Assembly (NCBI RefSeq): GCF_028882255.1
Contig: NZ_JARBUY010000004.1
Location: 570,328-634,327 of the forward strand
Direction of reading: 5' to 3'
Origin: Maribacter polysaccharolyticus
GTDB lineage: Bacteria; Bacteroidota; Bacteroidia; Flavobacteriales; Flavobacteriaceae
Length of the DNA: 64,000 nucleotides
A model generated the notes under the pieces. That model was not told the origin of the DNA. It did not search any database and was given only the letters and a program-made list of their open reading frames with translations. Positions 55,083 to 63,376 of the stretch are shown here, piece after piece; the first letter of the stretch is position 1, and every line of letters starts with the position of its first letter. Both the position numbers and the translations under genes were made by a program.

Positions 55083-55469
55083 TTATATAGTGATTTCAAT
55101 TCTATTGTTTTCGGGATCCAGGACCACACTTTCATAATAACCATCACCTGTGGTCCTGGGTTCCCCTACGATTTCAAAATCGGCCTTTCTCAGCCTTTCA
55201 GTAAGCATATTTACATTTTCTTTTGACCCCACCGAGACGGCAAAATGGGCCATCCCGATCATTTCCTCCATATCATTGGATCTATGGGGGATTATAGGTC
55301 GATACATCAATTCCAATCGGGGTCCTTCTTCAAAGCTCAAAAAATAAGACGTGAAATTTTTATGGGCATTGTGGTATTTTTCACCGGGAATGGCATTAAA
55401 ATAAGTGATATAGAACTCCTTCATGGTTTCCAACCCCTTGACCCAAATGGCAAGATGTTCAATTTTCAT
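55083..55469 (-). CDS. VOC family (glyoxalase/bleomycin-resistance-like) protein
   Basis: 128 residues, two beta-alpha-beta-beta-beta units. Possible metal ligands: His5 in KIEHLAIWV, Glu53 in RLELMYRP, His in GMAHFAVSVG (about 74) and Glu in NRIEITI (about 124). Single VOC domain; likely a lyase or isomerase. It lies 7 bp downstream of recJ on the same strand. Confidence 0.88.
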   Translation of the reverse strand: MKIEHLAIWVKGLETMKEFYITYFNAIPGEKYHNAHKNFTSYFLSFEEGPRLELMYRPIIPHRSNDMEEMIGMAHFAVSVGSKENVNMLTERLRKADFEIVGEPRTTGDGYYESVVLDPENNRIEITI

Positions 55470-55476
55470 TAGCGTC

Positions 55477-57165
55477 CTATTTTATGTCTTTCAGCTTTAA
55501 TTGGATACTCACATTGCCGTTCCATTCATTTTCCTCGATGGTAAACACGGCACTGAAGGTCTTGCCGTTTTGAACATGGGGCAATTTATCCCCCAAATTA
55601 AAACCAATGGCCCCAAAAGGAAGGGATCCATTTTGGGTAATCGTCAACTTCAGGTGCTTGCCATCTTCCCCAACCCCTTTGGCATAACCCGTATCGCACA
55701 GGCCTTCGGCCATAAAAACGGGAGTCATATTCCCTGGACCGAATGGTGCGAACTGCTTAATGATGCGAAGTAGTTTGGGGGTGATGTCATTCAATGTAAT
55801 CGAAGCATCTACCTTGATCTCAGGAGTCAATAAATGGGGTGCTATGGTTTTATTGACCACTTTTTCAAACTTTTCCTTGAAAGGGATATATTGGTCCGGT
55901 AATAAAGTCAATCCCGCTGCATATTTATGTCCACCGAACTGTTCTATACAATCCGCACATTCCTGTAACGCATTATAAACATCAAAACCTTTCACCGAAC
56001 GGGCCGATGCCGCCAATTTATCCCCGCTTTTTGTGAAAACAAGGGTAGGCCTATAATAGGTCTCCGTCAATCGGGAGGCTACGATTCCGATGACCCCTTT
56101 GTGCCAAGACTCTTTATAGACCACCGAAGTAAATCTATTTTCTTCATTGTTTTCCGTAATCTGCGCCAAAGCCTCAACCGTTATTTCCTTATCCAGGTTT
56201 TTTCTTTCGAAATTGAACAATTCGATTTCCCTGGCAAATTGTTCGGCCTCTTCCAAATGATCGGCCACAAGTAAATTGACCGCATATTGCCCATGCTTCA
56301 TACGCCCTGCGGCATTTATTCTCGGAGCCAATATGAATACCACATCGGTTATGGTGAAGGTCTCCTTCTTAACCTGATCGATTATGGCCTTAAAACCGAT
56401 CCGAGGTTGTTGGTTGATAACTTTGAGGCCATAAAAAGCCAATATTCGATTCTCCCCAGTTATCGGTACAATATCCGCACCTATCGCAGTCGCCACTAAA
56501 TCAAGGTAATAGACCAAATCCTCAATTGTTTCCCCACGATGCGACCCTAAGGCCTGAATCAATTTAAAACCGACCCCGCAACCACATAATTCATCATACG
56601 GATAAGGGCAATCCTGTCTTTTTGGGTCCAAAACCGCAACCGCTTTTGGTAATTGGTCACCAGGGCGGTGATGATCGCAAATAATAAAATCGATTCCTTT
56701 CCCACGGGCATAATCGACCTTTTCAATGGCTTTAATCCCACAATCCAAAGCTATGATCAACGAGAACCCATTGTCCTCGGCAAAATCTATCCCTTGATAA
56801 GAGATTCCATAGCCTTCATCATACCTGTCGGGAATATAGGTTGCTACATTGGGATAATACGTCAACAAATAAGAAGAAACCAAAGCTACTGAAGTGGTAC
56901 CGTCCACATCATAATCCCCGTAAACCAATATATTCTCCCTATCGGCAATGGCCTTTTCGATCCGGGCTATGGCCACATCCATGTCTTTCATCAAAAAAGG
57001 GTCATGAAGATCGTTCAATTCCGGACGGAAGAATTTTTTGGCCTCCCCGTAGCTGTTGATTCCACGCTGTAACAAAAGTTCCGCCACCAACCCATCAACC
57101 TTCAATGCTTTTGAAAGCTGGGTAATCCGTTGTGGTTCAAGTTTTGGTTTTAGCGTCCAACGCAT
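55477..57165 (-). CDS. recJ: Single-stranded-DNA-specific exonuclease RecJ
   Basis: 562 residues from MRWTLKPKLEPQ (57165); a Met six codons upstream is less likely because conserved RecJ proteins begin near WxL. DHH motifs: YGDYDVDGTTS (about 83-93), DHHRPGD (about 163-169). DHHA1 has GGHKYAAGLTL (about 410-420), followed by an OB-fold C-terminus. 5'-3' exonuclease of recombination and mismatch repair. A heptamer array lies 30-90 bp upstream of its start. Confidence 0.97.
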   Translation of the reverse strand: MRWTLKPKLEPQRITQLSKALKVDGLVAELLLQRGINSYGEAKKFFRPELNDLHDPFLMKDMDVAIARIEKAIADRENILVYGDYDVDGTTSVALVSSYLLTYYPNVATYIPDRYDEGYGISYQGIDFAEDNGFSLIIALDCGIKAIEKVDYARGKGIDFIICDHHRPGDQLPKAVAVLDPKRQDCPYPYDELCGCGVGFKLIQALGSHRGETIEDLVYYLDLVATAIGADIVPITGENRILAFYGLKVINQQPRIGFKAIIDQVKKETFTITDVVFILAPRINAAGRMKHGQYAVNLLVADHLEEAEQFAREIELFNFERKNLDKEITVEALAQITENNEENRFTSVVYKESWHKGVIGIVASRLTETYYRPTLVFTKSGDKLAASARSVKGFDVYNALQECADCIEQFGGHKYAAGLTLLPDQYIPFKEKFEKVVNKTIAPHLLTPEIKVDASITLNDITPKLLRIIKQFAPFGPGNMTPVFMAEGLCDTGYAKGVGEDGKHLKLTITQNGSLPFGAIGFNLGDKLPHVQNGKTFSAVFTIEENEWNGNVSIQLKLKDIK

Positions 57166-57194
57166 AGTGTTGATTGGATTCAAATACGAAAATT

Positions 57195-57262
57195 AAGTTC
57201 AAGTGTCAAGTGTCAAGTGTCAAGTGTCAAGTGTCAAGTGTCAAGTGTCAAGTGTCAAGTTC
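57195..57262 (+). repeat. Tandem heptamer array (AAGTGTC) x8
   Basis: Eight perfect copies of AAGTGTC from 57201 to 57256, bounded on both sides by AAGTTC (57195-57200 and 57257-57262). It lies between recJ and the four-helix-bundle gene. Its right end, CAAGTGTCAAGTTCA, recurs inverted beyond the four-helix gene. Confidence 0.95.
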
Positions 57263-57291
57263 AGTAGTAATAAAAAACCCTTTTGCAATAC

Positions 57292-57645
57292 TTACTTTTT
57301 GTTTTTAATTATTGTTGCAACAATTCTAATCAATTGCTCTATTTCATCCAATATATCCGTTCGTTTTGATTCTTTGCCATAATCAACTTCATGCAAAATC
57401 TTTAAATTAACACGGGACTCCTTTAGTTCCTTCAAGCAAATACTAGCTTTATTGATATAATCCCTACTCGTATTTGTCCCCTGGGCTTCGCCAAAATTCA
57501 AAGCTGCGCTTCCACAAGAACGGAGCAATTGGTTACCATAATATTGTCCCGTTAAATCTTGAGGTAAATCTTTACAAAAGAGTATAGCATTTGCGGCTAA
57601 TTTAACCAACCTATCTTCTATGTCATACTTCTTGTTTGAAATCAC
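57292..57645 (-). CDS. Four-helix bundle protein (23S rRNA intervening-sequence protein family)
   Basis: 117 residues, all helical. The hallmark segments are LLRSCGSAALNFGEAQG-like (about 45-62), followed by KASICLKELKESRVNLKIL. This family includes proteins encoded in 23S rRNA intervening sequences and Avd of retroelements, but in Bacteroidota it is often stand-alone. Function is not known; nucleic-acid binding through a pentameric ring is known for Avd. Here the gene is enclosed by an inverted repeat made of the heptamer. Confidence 0.9.
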   Translation of the reverse strand: MISNKKYDIEDRLVKLAANAILFCKDLPQDLTGQYYGNQLLRSCGSAALNFGEAQGTNTSRDYINKASICLKELKESRVNLKILHEVDYGKESKRTDILDEIEQLIRIVATIIKNKK

Positions 57646-57658
57646 TCCAAATTTAAAT

Positions 57659-57673
57659 TGAACTTGACACTTG
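57659..57673 (-). repeat. Inverted copy of the heptamer repeat end
   Basis: TGAACTTGACACTTG at 57659-57673 is the exact reverse complement of CAAGTGTCAAGTTCA at 57249-57263. The 15-bp repeats enclose the four-helix-bundle gene in a 425-bp unit. Confidence 0.9.
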
Positions 57674-57689
57674 CTCTTGGACTTTTTAC

Positions 57690-58115
57690 TTATTGATGAA
57701 AAATGGTTTTGATCTCCAATTTTGCAAACTTCCTAAACATCTCCATAACACCACAGTATTTCTCAACGGATAGGTCAACGGCCCTTTGTAATTTCTTTTC
57801 ATCCAATTCCTTGCCGTGAAAGTGATATTCTATCGTCACCGCATCATAATACTTAGGATGCTCGTCGGTTAAATTGGCAATGGTCTCGATGTGAAAATCA
57901 TCGACTTTCAATTTCATCTTTTTTATAAGCGAAGCGACATCCAGTCCCGAACAACCGGCCAAAGCCGAAAGCATGAGGGCTTTGGGCCTGAACCCGCTAC
58001 CTTCACCCCCATCATCGGGACCTGCATCGATCCGAAGATCATGCCCTGAGGGATTATTACTTTCAAAAGCCATTCCGCCCACCCATTTAGTGGTTATATG
58101 ATTTGTGGTACCCAT
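57690..58115 (-). CDS. OsmC family protein
   Basis: 141 residues. OsmC fold with the redox Cys pair: GCSGLDVASL (about 54-63) and EKYCGVMEMF (about 117-126). GFRPKALMLSALAGC is typical. It reduces organic hydroperoxides or is a related redox enzyme (YhfA-like). It lies 45 bp upstream of the four-helix cassette on the same strand. Confidence 0.92.
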   Translation of the reverse strand: MGTTNHITTKWVGGMAFESNNPSGHDLRIDAGPDDGGEGSGFRPKALMLSALAGCSGLDVASLIKKMKLKVDDFHIETIANLTDEHPKYYDAVTIEYHFHGKELDEKKLQRAVDLSVEKYCGVMEMFRKFAKLEIKTIFHQ

Positions 58116-58164
58116 AATTTTTTGTTACTTGTGAGGTGTAAAAATACGATATTAATATAAAAAT

Positions 58165-58767
58165 ATGGCCCTTGTACCCCCTCTTGACCCGCAACATGAC
58201 CCCGAAACCAAAGAACTGGCGGCATTCTTCAACGAGACCCTGGGATTTTGCCCCAACTCGGTCTTGACCATGCAGCATAGACCGGCCATTTCAAAGGCCT
58301 TTATCAATCTCAATAAAGCCGTCATGGCCAATGAAGGTCGGGTTACCTCAGCTTTAAAACGGATGATCGCATGGGTCAGTAGCAATGCCACGGGCTGTCG
58401 TTATTGCCAAGCCCATGCCATACGGGCCGCAGAACGCTATGGGGCAGCGCAAGAACAACTGGACCATATTTGGGACTACCGCACCCATCCTGCTTTTTCC
58501 GAGGCCGAAAGGGCCGCGTTGGACTTTTCAATCGCTGCCTCCCAAGTACCCAATGCCGTGGATGCGGTCATTAAAAAGCGATTGTACGAACATTGGAATG
58601 AAGGGGAGATCGTGGAAATGTTGGGTGTTATTTCCCTCTTTGGATATCTAAACCGTTGGAACGATTCCATGGGTACCACTATTGAGGATGGTGCCGTGGA
58701 AAGTGGGGAACGGTATTTAGGTAAATACGGCTGGGAAAAAGGAAAACACGATGGATCTCAATATTGA
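58165..58767 (+). CDS. AhpD-like / carboxymuconolactone decarboxylase family protein
   Basis: 200 residues, helical. CxxC with His: ATGCRYCQAHAIRAAERYG (about 71-89). A second helix region, VEMLGVISLFGYLNRWND, is typical of peroxidase-related family members. Redox function is likely, divergent from the OsmC gene by 49 bp, and the two may share an oxidative-stress role. Confidence 0.9.
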   Translation: MALVPPLDPQHDPETKELAAFFNETLGFCPNSVLTMQHRPAISKAFINLNKAVMANEGRVTSALKRMIAWVSSNATGCRYCQAHAIRAAERYGAAQEQLDHIWDYRTHPAFSEAERAALDFSIAASQVPNAVDAVIKKRLYEHWNEGEIVEMLGVISLFGYLNRWNDSMGTTIEDGAVESGERYLGKYGWEKGKHDGSQY

Positions 58768-58784
58768 TGCCTATCCCATCGGCT

Positions 58785-59354
58785 TTACACTAATTTTGAA
58801 ATTCGCGCCTGTAACTCCGGGACAACCTTTTCCAAAAACCAAGGGTTCTTTGCCAACCAAAAGCGATTTCTTGGTGAAGGGTGGGGTAAAGGAAAGTATT
58901 GGGGAAGATAGGATTCAAAGGCAGAGACAGTCTCGGTAAGTGTTTTTTTGGCGGCGGTACCCAAATAATGATTTTGTGCATACCGCCCTATTAAAAGCAC
59001 TAATTCAACATGCTGCATTTTGGCAAGAAGCGAACCATGCCAAAGCGGTGCACATTCGGGTCGCGGTGGCAAATCGCCCGAGGTTCCTTTTCCAGGATAA
59101 CAAAACCCCATGGGAACCAACGCTATTTTAGAGGAATCATAAAAGACTTCATCCGATACCCCCATCCAATTACGCAATTGTTTTCCGCTTGGATCGTCCC
59201 AAGGTATTCCCGTTTCATGGACTTTAACCCCGGGTGCCTGGCCTATGACCACTATGCTTGAATTCCCATGGGCGGCCACGATTGGTCTGGGGCCCAAGGG
59301 CAAATAGGCCTTACAAATTTCACAAGCCCGTATTTCCGAAAGTAGTTTTTGCAT
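58785..59354 (-). CDS. Uracil-DNA glycosylase family protein
   Basis: 189 residues. Motif 1 GQAPGVKVHETGIPW (about 38-52) and the C-terminal loop LPHPSPRNRFW (about 157-167), which matches HPSPxN of UDG superfamily enzymes. The initial CEICKAYLPLG has two Cys but a full Fe-S set (four Cys, as in family 4) is not clear. It is translationally coupled to rsmI (TAATG overlap). Confidence 0.88.
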   Translation of the reverse strand: MQKLLSEIRACEICKAYLPLGPRPIVAAHGNSSIVVIGQAPGVKVHETGIPWDDPSGKQLRNWMGVSDEVFYDSSKIALVPMGFCYPGKGTSGDLPPRPECAPLWHGSLLAKMQHVELVLLIGRYAQNHYLGTAAKKTLTETVSAFESYLPQYFPLPHPSPRNRFWLAKNPWFLEKVVPELQARISKLV

Positions 59355-60028
59355 TATTTCTTGCCTGCAACCACGATTACAATCTCCCCTTTGGGAGGCT
59401 TTTCCGTGTAATGGTCAAGTACTTCCCTAACCGTACCCCTACAGGTTTCCTCGTAGAGTTTTGTCAATTCGCGCGAAACGGAAATCAATCGATCTTCCCC
59501 AAAATACTCCGCAAAATGAACTAGGGTCTTTAACAACTTATGGGGCGATTCGTAAAAGATCATGGTCCGCGATTCTTCGGCCAAAAGTTTCAATCGGGTC
59601 TGTCTTCCTTTTTTAACCGGTAGGAAACCTTCAAAAACAAATCGATCATTGGGCAAACCACTGTTCACCAAAGCCGGAACGAAGGCCGTTGCCCCGGGAA
59701 GACATTCGACTTCGATCCCGTTTTCCAAACAAGCCCTTGTCAATAAAAAACCGGGATCTGAAATCGCCGGGGTTCCCGCATCCGAAATCAAGGCGATATC
59801 TTCCATACCGTTTTTTAAACGACTTACGATATGGGCCACCGTTTTATGCTCATTATGCATATGGTGGCTTTGCATGGGGGTATGTATTTCGAAATGATGC
59901 AGCAGTTTACCACTGGTACGGGTATCCTCGGCCAAGATCAATGCCACTTCCTTTAAGACACGGATAGCCCGCAGGGTGATATCCTCTAAATTCCCGATCG
60001 GGGTTGGTACAATATATAATTTACCCAT
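59354..60028 (-). CDS. rsmI: 16S rRNA (cytidine1402-2'-O)-methyltransferase
   Basis: 224 residues, shorter than E. coli RsmI because the extended C-terminal part is absent. TP_methylase fold: GKLYIVPTPIGNLEDITLRA (residues 2-20), EDTRTSGKLLHHF (about 35-47), SDAGTPAISDPG (about 82-93) and LPNDRFVFEGFLP. It modifies C1402 in the ribosomal P site with SAM. Confidence 0.96.
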   Translation of the reverse strand: MGKLYIVPTPIGNLEDITLRAIRVLKEVALILAEDTRTSGKLLHHFEIHTPMQSHHMHNEHKTVAHIVSRLKNGMEDIALISDAGTPAISDPGFLLTRACLENGIEVECLPGATAFVPALVNSGLPNDRFVFEGFLPVKKGRQTRLKLLAEESRTMIFYESPHKLLKTLVHFAEYFGEDRLISVSRELTKLYEETCRGTVREVLDHYTEKPPKGEIVIVVAGKK

Positions 60029-60051
60029 GTACTGTATGTGAGTATAGGAAG

Positions 60052-60077
60052 CCGGAAGTCGGCAAACCGACTTCCGG
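60052..60077 (-). terminator. Hairpin between the unknown gene 60106 and rsmI
   Basis: Perfect 11-bp stem CCGGAAGTCGG/CCGACTTCCGG with loop CAAA. It lies 29 bp after the stop of the upstream minus-strand gene; T tail weak (CTTCCT), so an attenuating or processing hairpin is possible. Confidence 0.6.
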
Positions 60078-60105
60078 TTGAAATATTATGCTTTTATTGA
60101 ACGAT

Positions 60106-60795
60106 TTAAGAAAACTTACGGGAGATAAGGGCCAAAAAACGCTCCTCGTATTCTTCCTTACCTTCCCAATTACCGTAATCGGGTTTCACCATATTCTTGA
60201 TGAATGCAATGCTACGTTCTTCGGTATCGATCGTATTCAGTTGGGAAAGGACCCGGTTATAATCTTCGGTACTATCATTGAAAAGATGTTTCACAAAGGC
60301 CAACCGGTTATTCAGATCGATCTTTAATTCCTTTTCTGCCAACTTATCGTTCAAGGATTTTCCCTGTACTTCTTTTTTGGCAATGGTTTCCGAAACGGGT
60401 GAAAACAATTCCTTGTCATTTTTAATGAGATTGGGTTTCGCCATGAATTCCTGTAACACCTCATCCACCATCCCTGAATTCGGCATTTCGGAGACAATGT
60501 CCTTTATGGTCTGCATTCCGGGGATAATGATATCCTCTTCATGAGGGTTACTTTCCGGAACCGAAGAATTGGCATTCAGAATGGCATTTGCCATGGATTC
60601 GAACTTAGCGGCGATCACGCTTTTGGTAACGTCTATTTCAATATCATGCAATTCTTCTTCAATGAATCTCAATACCGCAAGTTTTTCATAGAGGTTCTTT
60701 GCGGTCTCATACATTTGGCCTATTTCATTTAAATCGTTGGAATTGATAATGTCCTTCGACATGGCGATCAATTCCGCTTTCAATTTTCTTTTCAT
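60106..60795 (-). CDS. Conserved-type protein of unknown function
   Basis: 229 residues, hydrophilic, almost all helical with heptad-like Leu/Glu/Lys patterns (for example KRKLKAELIAMSKDIINS and YETAKNLYEKLAVLRFIEEEL). No signal, TM or known catalytic motif. A flexible central region rich in Pro/Asn (SVPESNPHEEDIIIPGM) separates two helical parts. Position next to rsmI and a hairpin only. Function not recognised. Confidence 0.8.
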   Translation of the reverse strand: MKRKLKAELIAMSKDIINSNDLNEIGQMYETAKNLYEKLAVLRFIEEELHDIEIDVTKSVIAAKFESMANAILNANSSVPESNPHEEDIIIPGMQTIKDIVSEMPNSGMVDEVLQEFMAKPNLIKNDKELFSPVSETIAKKEVQGKSLNDKLAEKELKIDLNNRLAFVKHLFNDSTEDYNRVLSQLNTIDTEERSIAFIKNMVKPDYGNWEGKEEYEERFLALISRKFS

Positions 60796-60896
60796 CTTAT
60801 ATTTTCTTTTGGAAAAAGTGGGTATTTTTTAAATAACTTTATCGTTCTGTTTATGTACAACGAAAAAACACCTTATTTTCGTCTTAAAATTACAAA

Positions 60897-61550
60897 ATGT
60901 TTCTCGAAAATACCGTTAATCATAAAGAACAATTCGGCTGGATAGAGGTTATCTGCGGCTCTATGTTCTCCGGTAAAACCGAGGAATTGATCCGTAGATT
61001 GAAACGCGCCCAATTTGCCAGACAGAAGGTTGAGATCTTTAAACCCATGGTAGATACGAGGTACCATGAAGAGATGGTGGTATCCCACGATGCGAATGAA
61101 ATACGTTCCACCCCGGTACCCGCTGCGGCGAATATCCGTATTTTGGCAGATACCTGTGATGTCATCGGTATCGATGAAGCCCAGTTTTTCGATGATGAAA
61201 TCGTTTCGGTATGTAATGACCTTGCCAACAAGGGGATCCGCGTGATCGTTGCTGGTTTGGACATGGATTTCAAGGGTAACCCCTTTGGACCCATGCCCGC
61301 TTTAATGGCCACCGCCGAGTATGTGACAAAAGTACATGCCATCTGTACCAGAACCGGTAATTTGGCCAATTACAGCTATAGAAAAGCCAAAAACGAAGAT
61401 CTTGTCTTATTGGGGGAAAACGATGAATACGAACCTTTGAGCAGGGCCGCCTACTACAAGGCCATGTTAAAAGAAAGGGTAAAGGATATTGATGTGGATG
61501 CGGAGGAAATTCCGGAAATTAAAAGAAATACGAATGCCGAAGACCTCTGA
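60897..61550 (+). CDS. tdk: Thymidine kinase, type II
   Basis: 217 residues. P-loop [12 protein letters not shown] (21-32), DEAQFF (about 93-98) for Mg/base catalysis, [12 protein letters not shown] (about 121). The lasso and C-terminal domain show CTRTGN but not the full four-Cys zinc site, as in several Bacteroidota. It phosphorylates thymidine to dTMP. The 3' end overlaps alr by 17 bp. Confidence 0.95.
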   Translation: MFLENTVNHKEQFGWIEVICGSMFSGKTEELIRRLKRAQFARQKVEIFKPMVDTRYHEEMVVSHDANEIRSTPVPAAANIRILADTCDVIGIDEAQFFDDEIVSVCNDLANKGIRVIVAGLDMDFKGNPFGPMPALMATAEYVTKVHAICTRTGNLANYSYRKAKNEDLVLLGENDEYEPLSRAAYYKAMLKERVKDIDVDAEEIPEIKRNTNAEDL

Positions 61551-62640
61551 AACCCAGCTAGAGATAGATTTAAGTGCCCTTGAACATAATTACCGCTATC
61601 TACGCTCCCTAATACCATCGAATACGAAATTTTTGGCCGTAGTCAAGGCCTTTGCCTATGGCTCGGAAGCAGTGGCCATCGCCAAAAAGTTGGAAACCTT
61701 GGGGGCCGATTATTTTGCCGTGGCCTATGTCAAAGAAGGGGTCGCCTTACGCCAAGCGGGTATCACAACGCCCATACTGGTTTTACACCCACAAACCGTC
61801 CATTTCAATGAACTCATGGAAAATTGTTTGGAGCCTAGCCTTTATTCGGTTAAGGTGCTAAAGGAGTTTCTGGAAGCCGCACAGAATAACGGACAATCGA
61901 ATTATCCCGTTCATATTAAATTCAATACCGGTTTGAATCGATTGGGCTTTTCCGGGGAGCATATCGATGAGATCATGGATCTGATAAGGAATAGGGGTGA
62001 AATCAAAATAACATCGTTCTTTTCCCATTTAGCCGCTACCGAAGATCCAAATGAAAAAGCGTTCACCCTAAAACAAATCGGGACTTTCAATAAAATAGTT
62101 CCGGAATTTGAGGAAAAATTAGGGTATAGCCCCTTGAAACATATCCTTAACACCTCCGGGATCCTTAATTATAAAGCGGCACAGTTTGATATGGTACGTA
62201 GCGGAATCGGACTTTACGGATATGGCAATGATCCCAAATTCGACCCCTATCTGAAGCCCGTAGCTACCTTGAAAACGGTAATATCCCAAATACATCGCAT
62301 CGCCCCCCATGAAAGTGTAGGGTATAACAGGGCCTTCACTTCCAAGGACTACCGGGTAACGGCAACACTACCTTTGGGCCATGCAGACGGTATCGGCCGA
62401 CAATATGGACAAGGCAAGGCCATGGTCAACGTTAAGGGTAAAATGGCACCGCTAATCGGCAATGTATGTATGGATATGATCATGATCGATGTAACCGATA
62501 TTGAATGTCAAGAAGGGGATGAAGTCATCATTTTCGGTGAAAAACCGAATGCGGACGAGTTTGCTGCCTTTGCCGATACCATTTCGTATGAACTCCTTAC
62601 CGGTATTTCACAACGGGTAACAAGGATTATCAAGGGATAA
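61534..62640 (+). CDS. alr: Alanine racemase
   Basis: 368 residues from [12 protein letters not shown] (61534), chosen because the sequence aligns with Alr N-termini and the earlier Met codons lie inside tdk. PLP Lys38 in [10 protein letters not shown]; the second catalytic Tyr in [10 protein letters not shown] (about 264); [13 protein letters not shown] near the end is diagnostic. It makes D-Ala for peptidoglycan. Overlaps tdk, so translation is coupled. Confidence 0.96.
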   Translation: MPKTSETQLEIDLSALEHNYRYLRSLIPSNTKFLAVVKAFAYGSEAVAIAKKLETLGADYFAVAYVKEGVALRQAGITTPILVLHPQTVHFNELMENCLEPSLYSVKVLKEFLEAAQNNGQSNYPVHIKFNTGLNRLGFSGEHIDEIMDLIRNRGEIKITSFFSHLAATEDPNEKAFTLKQIGTFNKIVPEFEEKLGYSPLKHILNTSGILNYKAAQFDMVRSGIGLYGYGNDPKFDPYLKPVATLKTVISQIHRIAPHESVGYNRAFTSKDYRVTATLPLGHADGIGRQYGQGKAMVNVKGKMAPLIGNVCMDMIMIDVTDIECQEGDEVIIFGEKPNADEFAAFADTISYELLTGISQRVTRIIKG

Positions 62641-62723
62641 AAATTCCATTTAACATTTTGTTGTGAACTTTTTTTTTAGCTACATTGCGGAAACATTAAT
62701 TATTAACTATAAACACACGTAAA

Positions 62724-63128
62724 ATGCTAAAAGAATTCAAGAATTTCATCATGACCGGCAATGTCATTGAATTTGCCGTAGCCGTAATCATGGCAGGAGC
62801 CGTTGGCCTTGTGGTAAATGGCTTTGTTGCTGATATTATCATGCCTGTTGTCGGCCACTTTGCCGGGGGAATGGACTTTGCCAACCTAAAGATCATTTTA
62901 ACGGAGAGTACCGGCGTCCAAGGGGAACCCGGATATGTTGCTGAAAATGCCATTCGTTGGGGAGCCTGGGTCAATACCCTTGTCAACCTATTGATCGTCG
63001 GATTTGTAATGTTCGTAATCGTTAAAGCTTACAACAAAACAAAAACCCCACCGGCCCCACCAGCTCCAAAAGGACCTAGCCAGGAAGATCTGTTGGCCGA
63101 AATCAGGGATTTATTGAAAAAACAATAA
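62724..63128 (+). CDS. mscL: Large-conductance mechanosensitive channel
   Basis: 134 residues, homopentameric inner-membrane channel. N-terminal amphipathic helix and TM1 (EFKNFIMTGNVIEFAVAVIM; AVIMAGAVGLVVNGFV), periplasmic loop, TM2 (about 88-108), then a Pro-rich linker (KTPPAPPAPKGP) and a short C-terminal helix. Opens under membrane tension on osmotic downshift. Confidence 0.97.
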   Translation: MLKEFKNFIMTGNVIEFAVAVIMAGAVGLVVNGFVADIIMPVVGHFAGGMDFANLKIILTESTGVQGEPGYVAENAIRWGAWVNTLVNLLIVGFVMFVIVKAYNKTKTPPAPPAPKGPSQEDLLAEIRDLLKKQ

Positions 63129-63182
63129 ATACACTTATTTGCCCGGGTTACCCCTGGCATCCGCTACACTATAAAACCCCTT

Positions 63183-63213
63183 AACCGGCGCTCGTCAAAG
63201 CGCCGGTTTTTTT
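63183..63213 (+). terminator. Intrinsic terminator after mscL
   Basis: Perfect 10-bp stem AACCGGCGCT/AGCGCCGGTT, loop CGTCAA, then a run of T. Confidence 0.95.
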
Positions 63214-63325
63214 GTAGGCCCATCCCTTTCCAAGGCCATTTTTGGAAAGCCCAACCTCCCATGGATTGCATAATTGTTATATTTACAACTTTTTGTTATA
63301 TTTTGATTATTTGATGCGATTTATC

Positions 63326-63356
63326 TTGTTCGATCCTATTACATGAACTACATTTG
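63326..63356 (+). promoter_or_regulatory. Promoter TTG-N20-TACATTTG of asd
   Basis: TTG at 63326-63328, 20 bp, TACATTTG at 63349-63356, 20 bp before the ATG. Good fit to the flavobacterial consensus. Confidence 0.8.
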
Positions 63357-63376
63357 CCTTCTAAATCAATAGAATT

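Noticed and set aside
57201-57256. Heptamer array as CRISPR or direct repeats with spacers
   Set aside because: Copies are contiguous with no spacers; it is a simple tandem repeat.
57648-57655. TAAATTTG (minus strand) as promoter of the four-helix-bundle gene
   Set aside because: It ends 3 bp before the start codon, so transcription would begin within or after the ATG; probably chance in AT-rich sequence.
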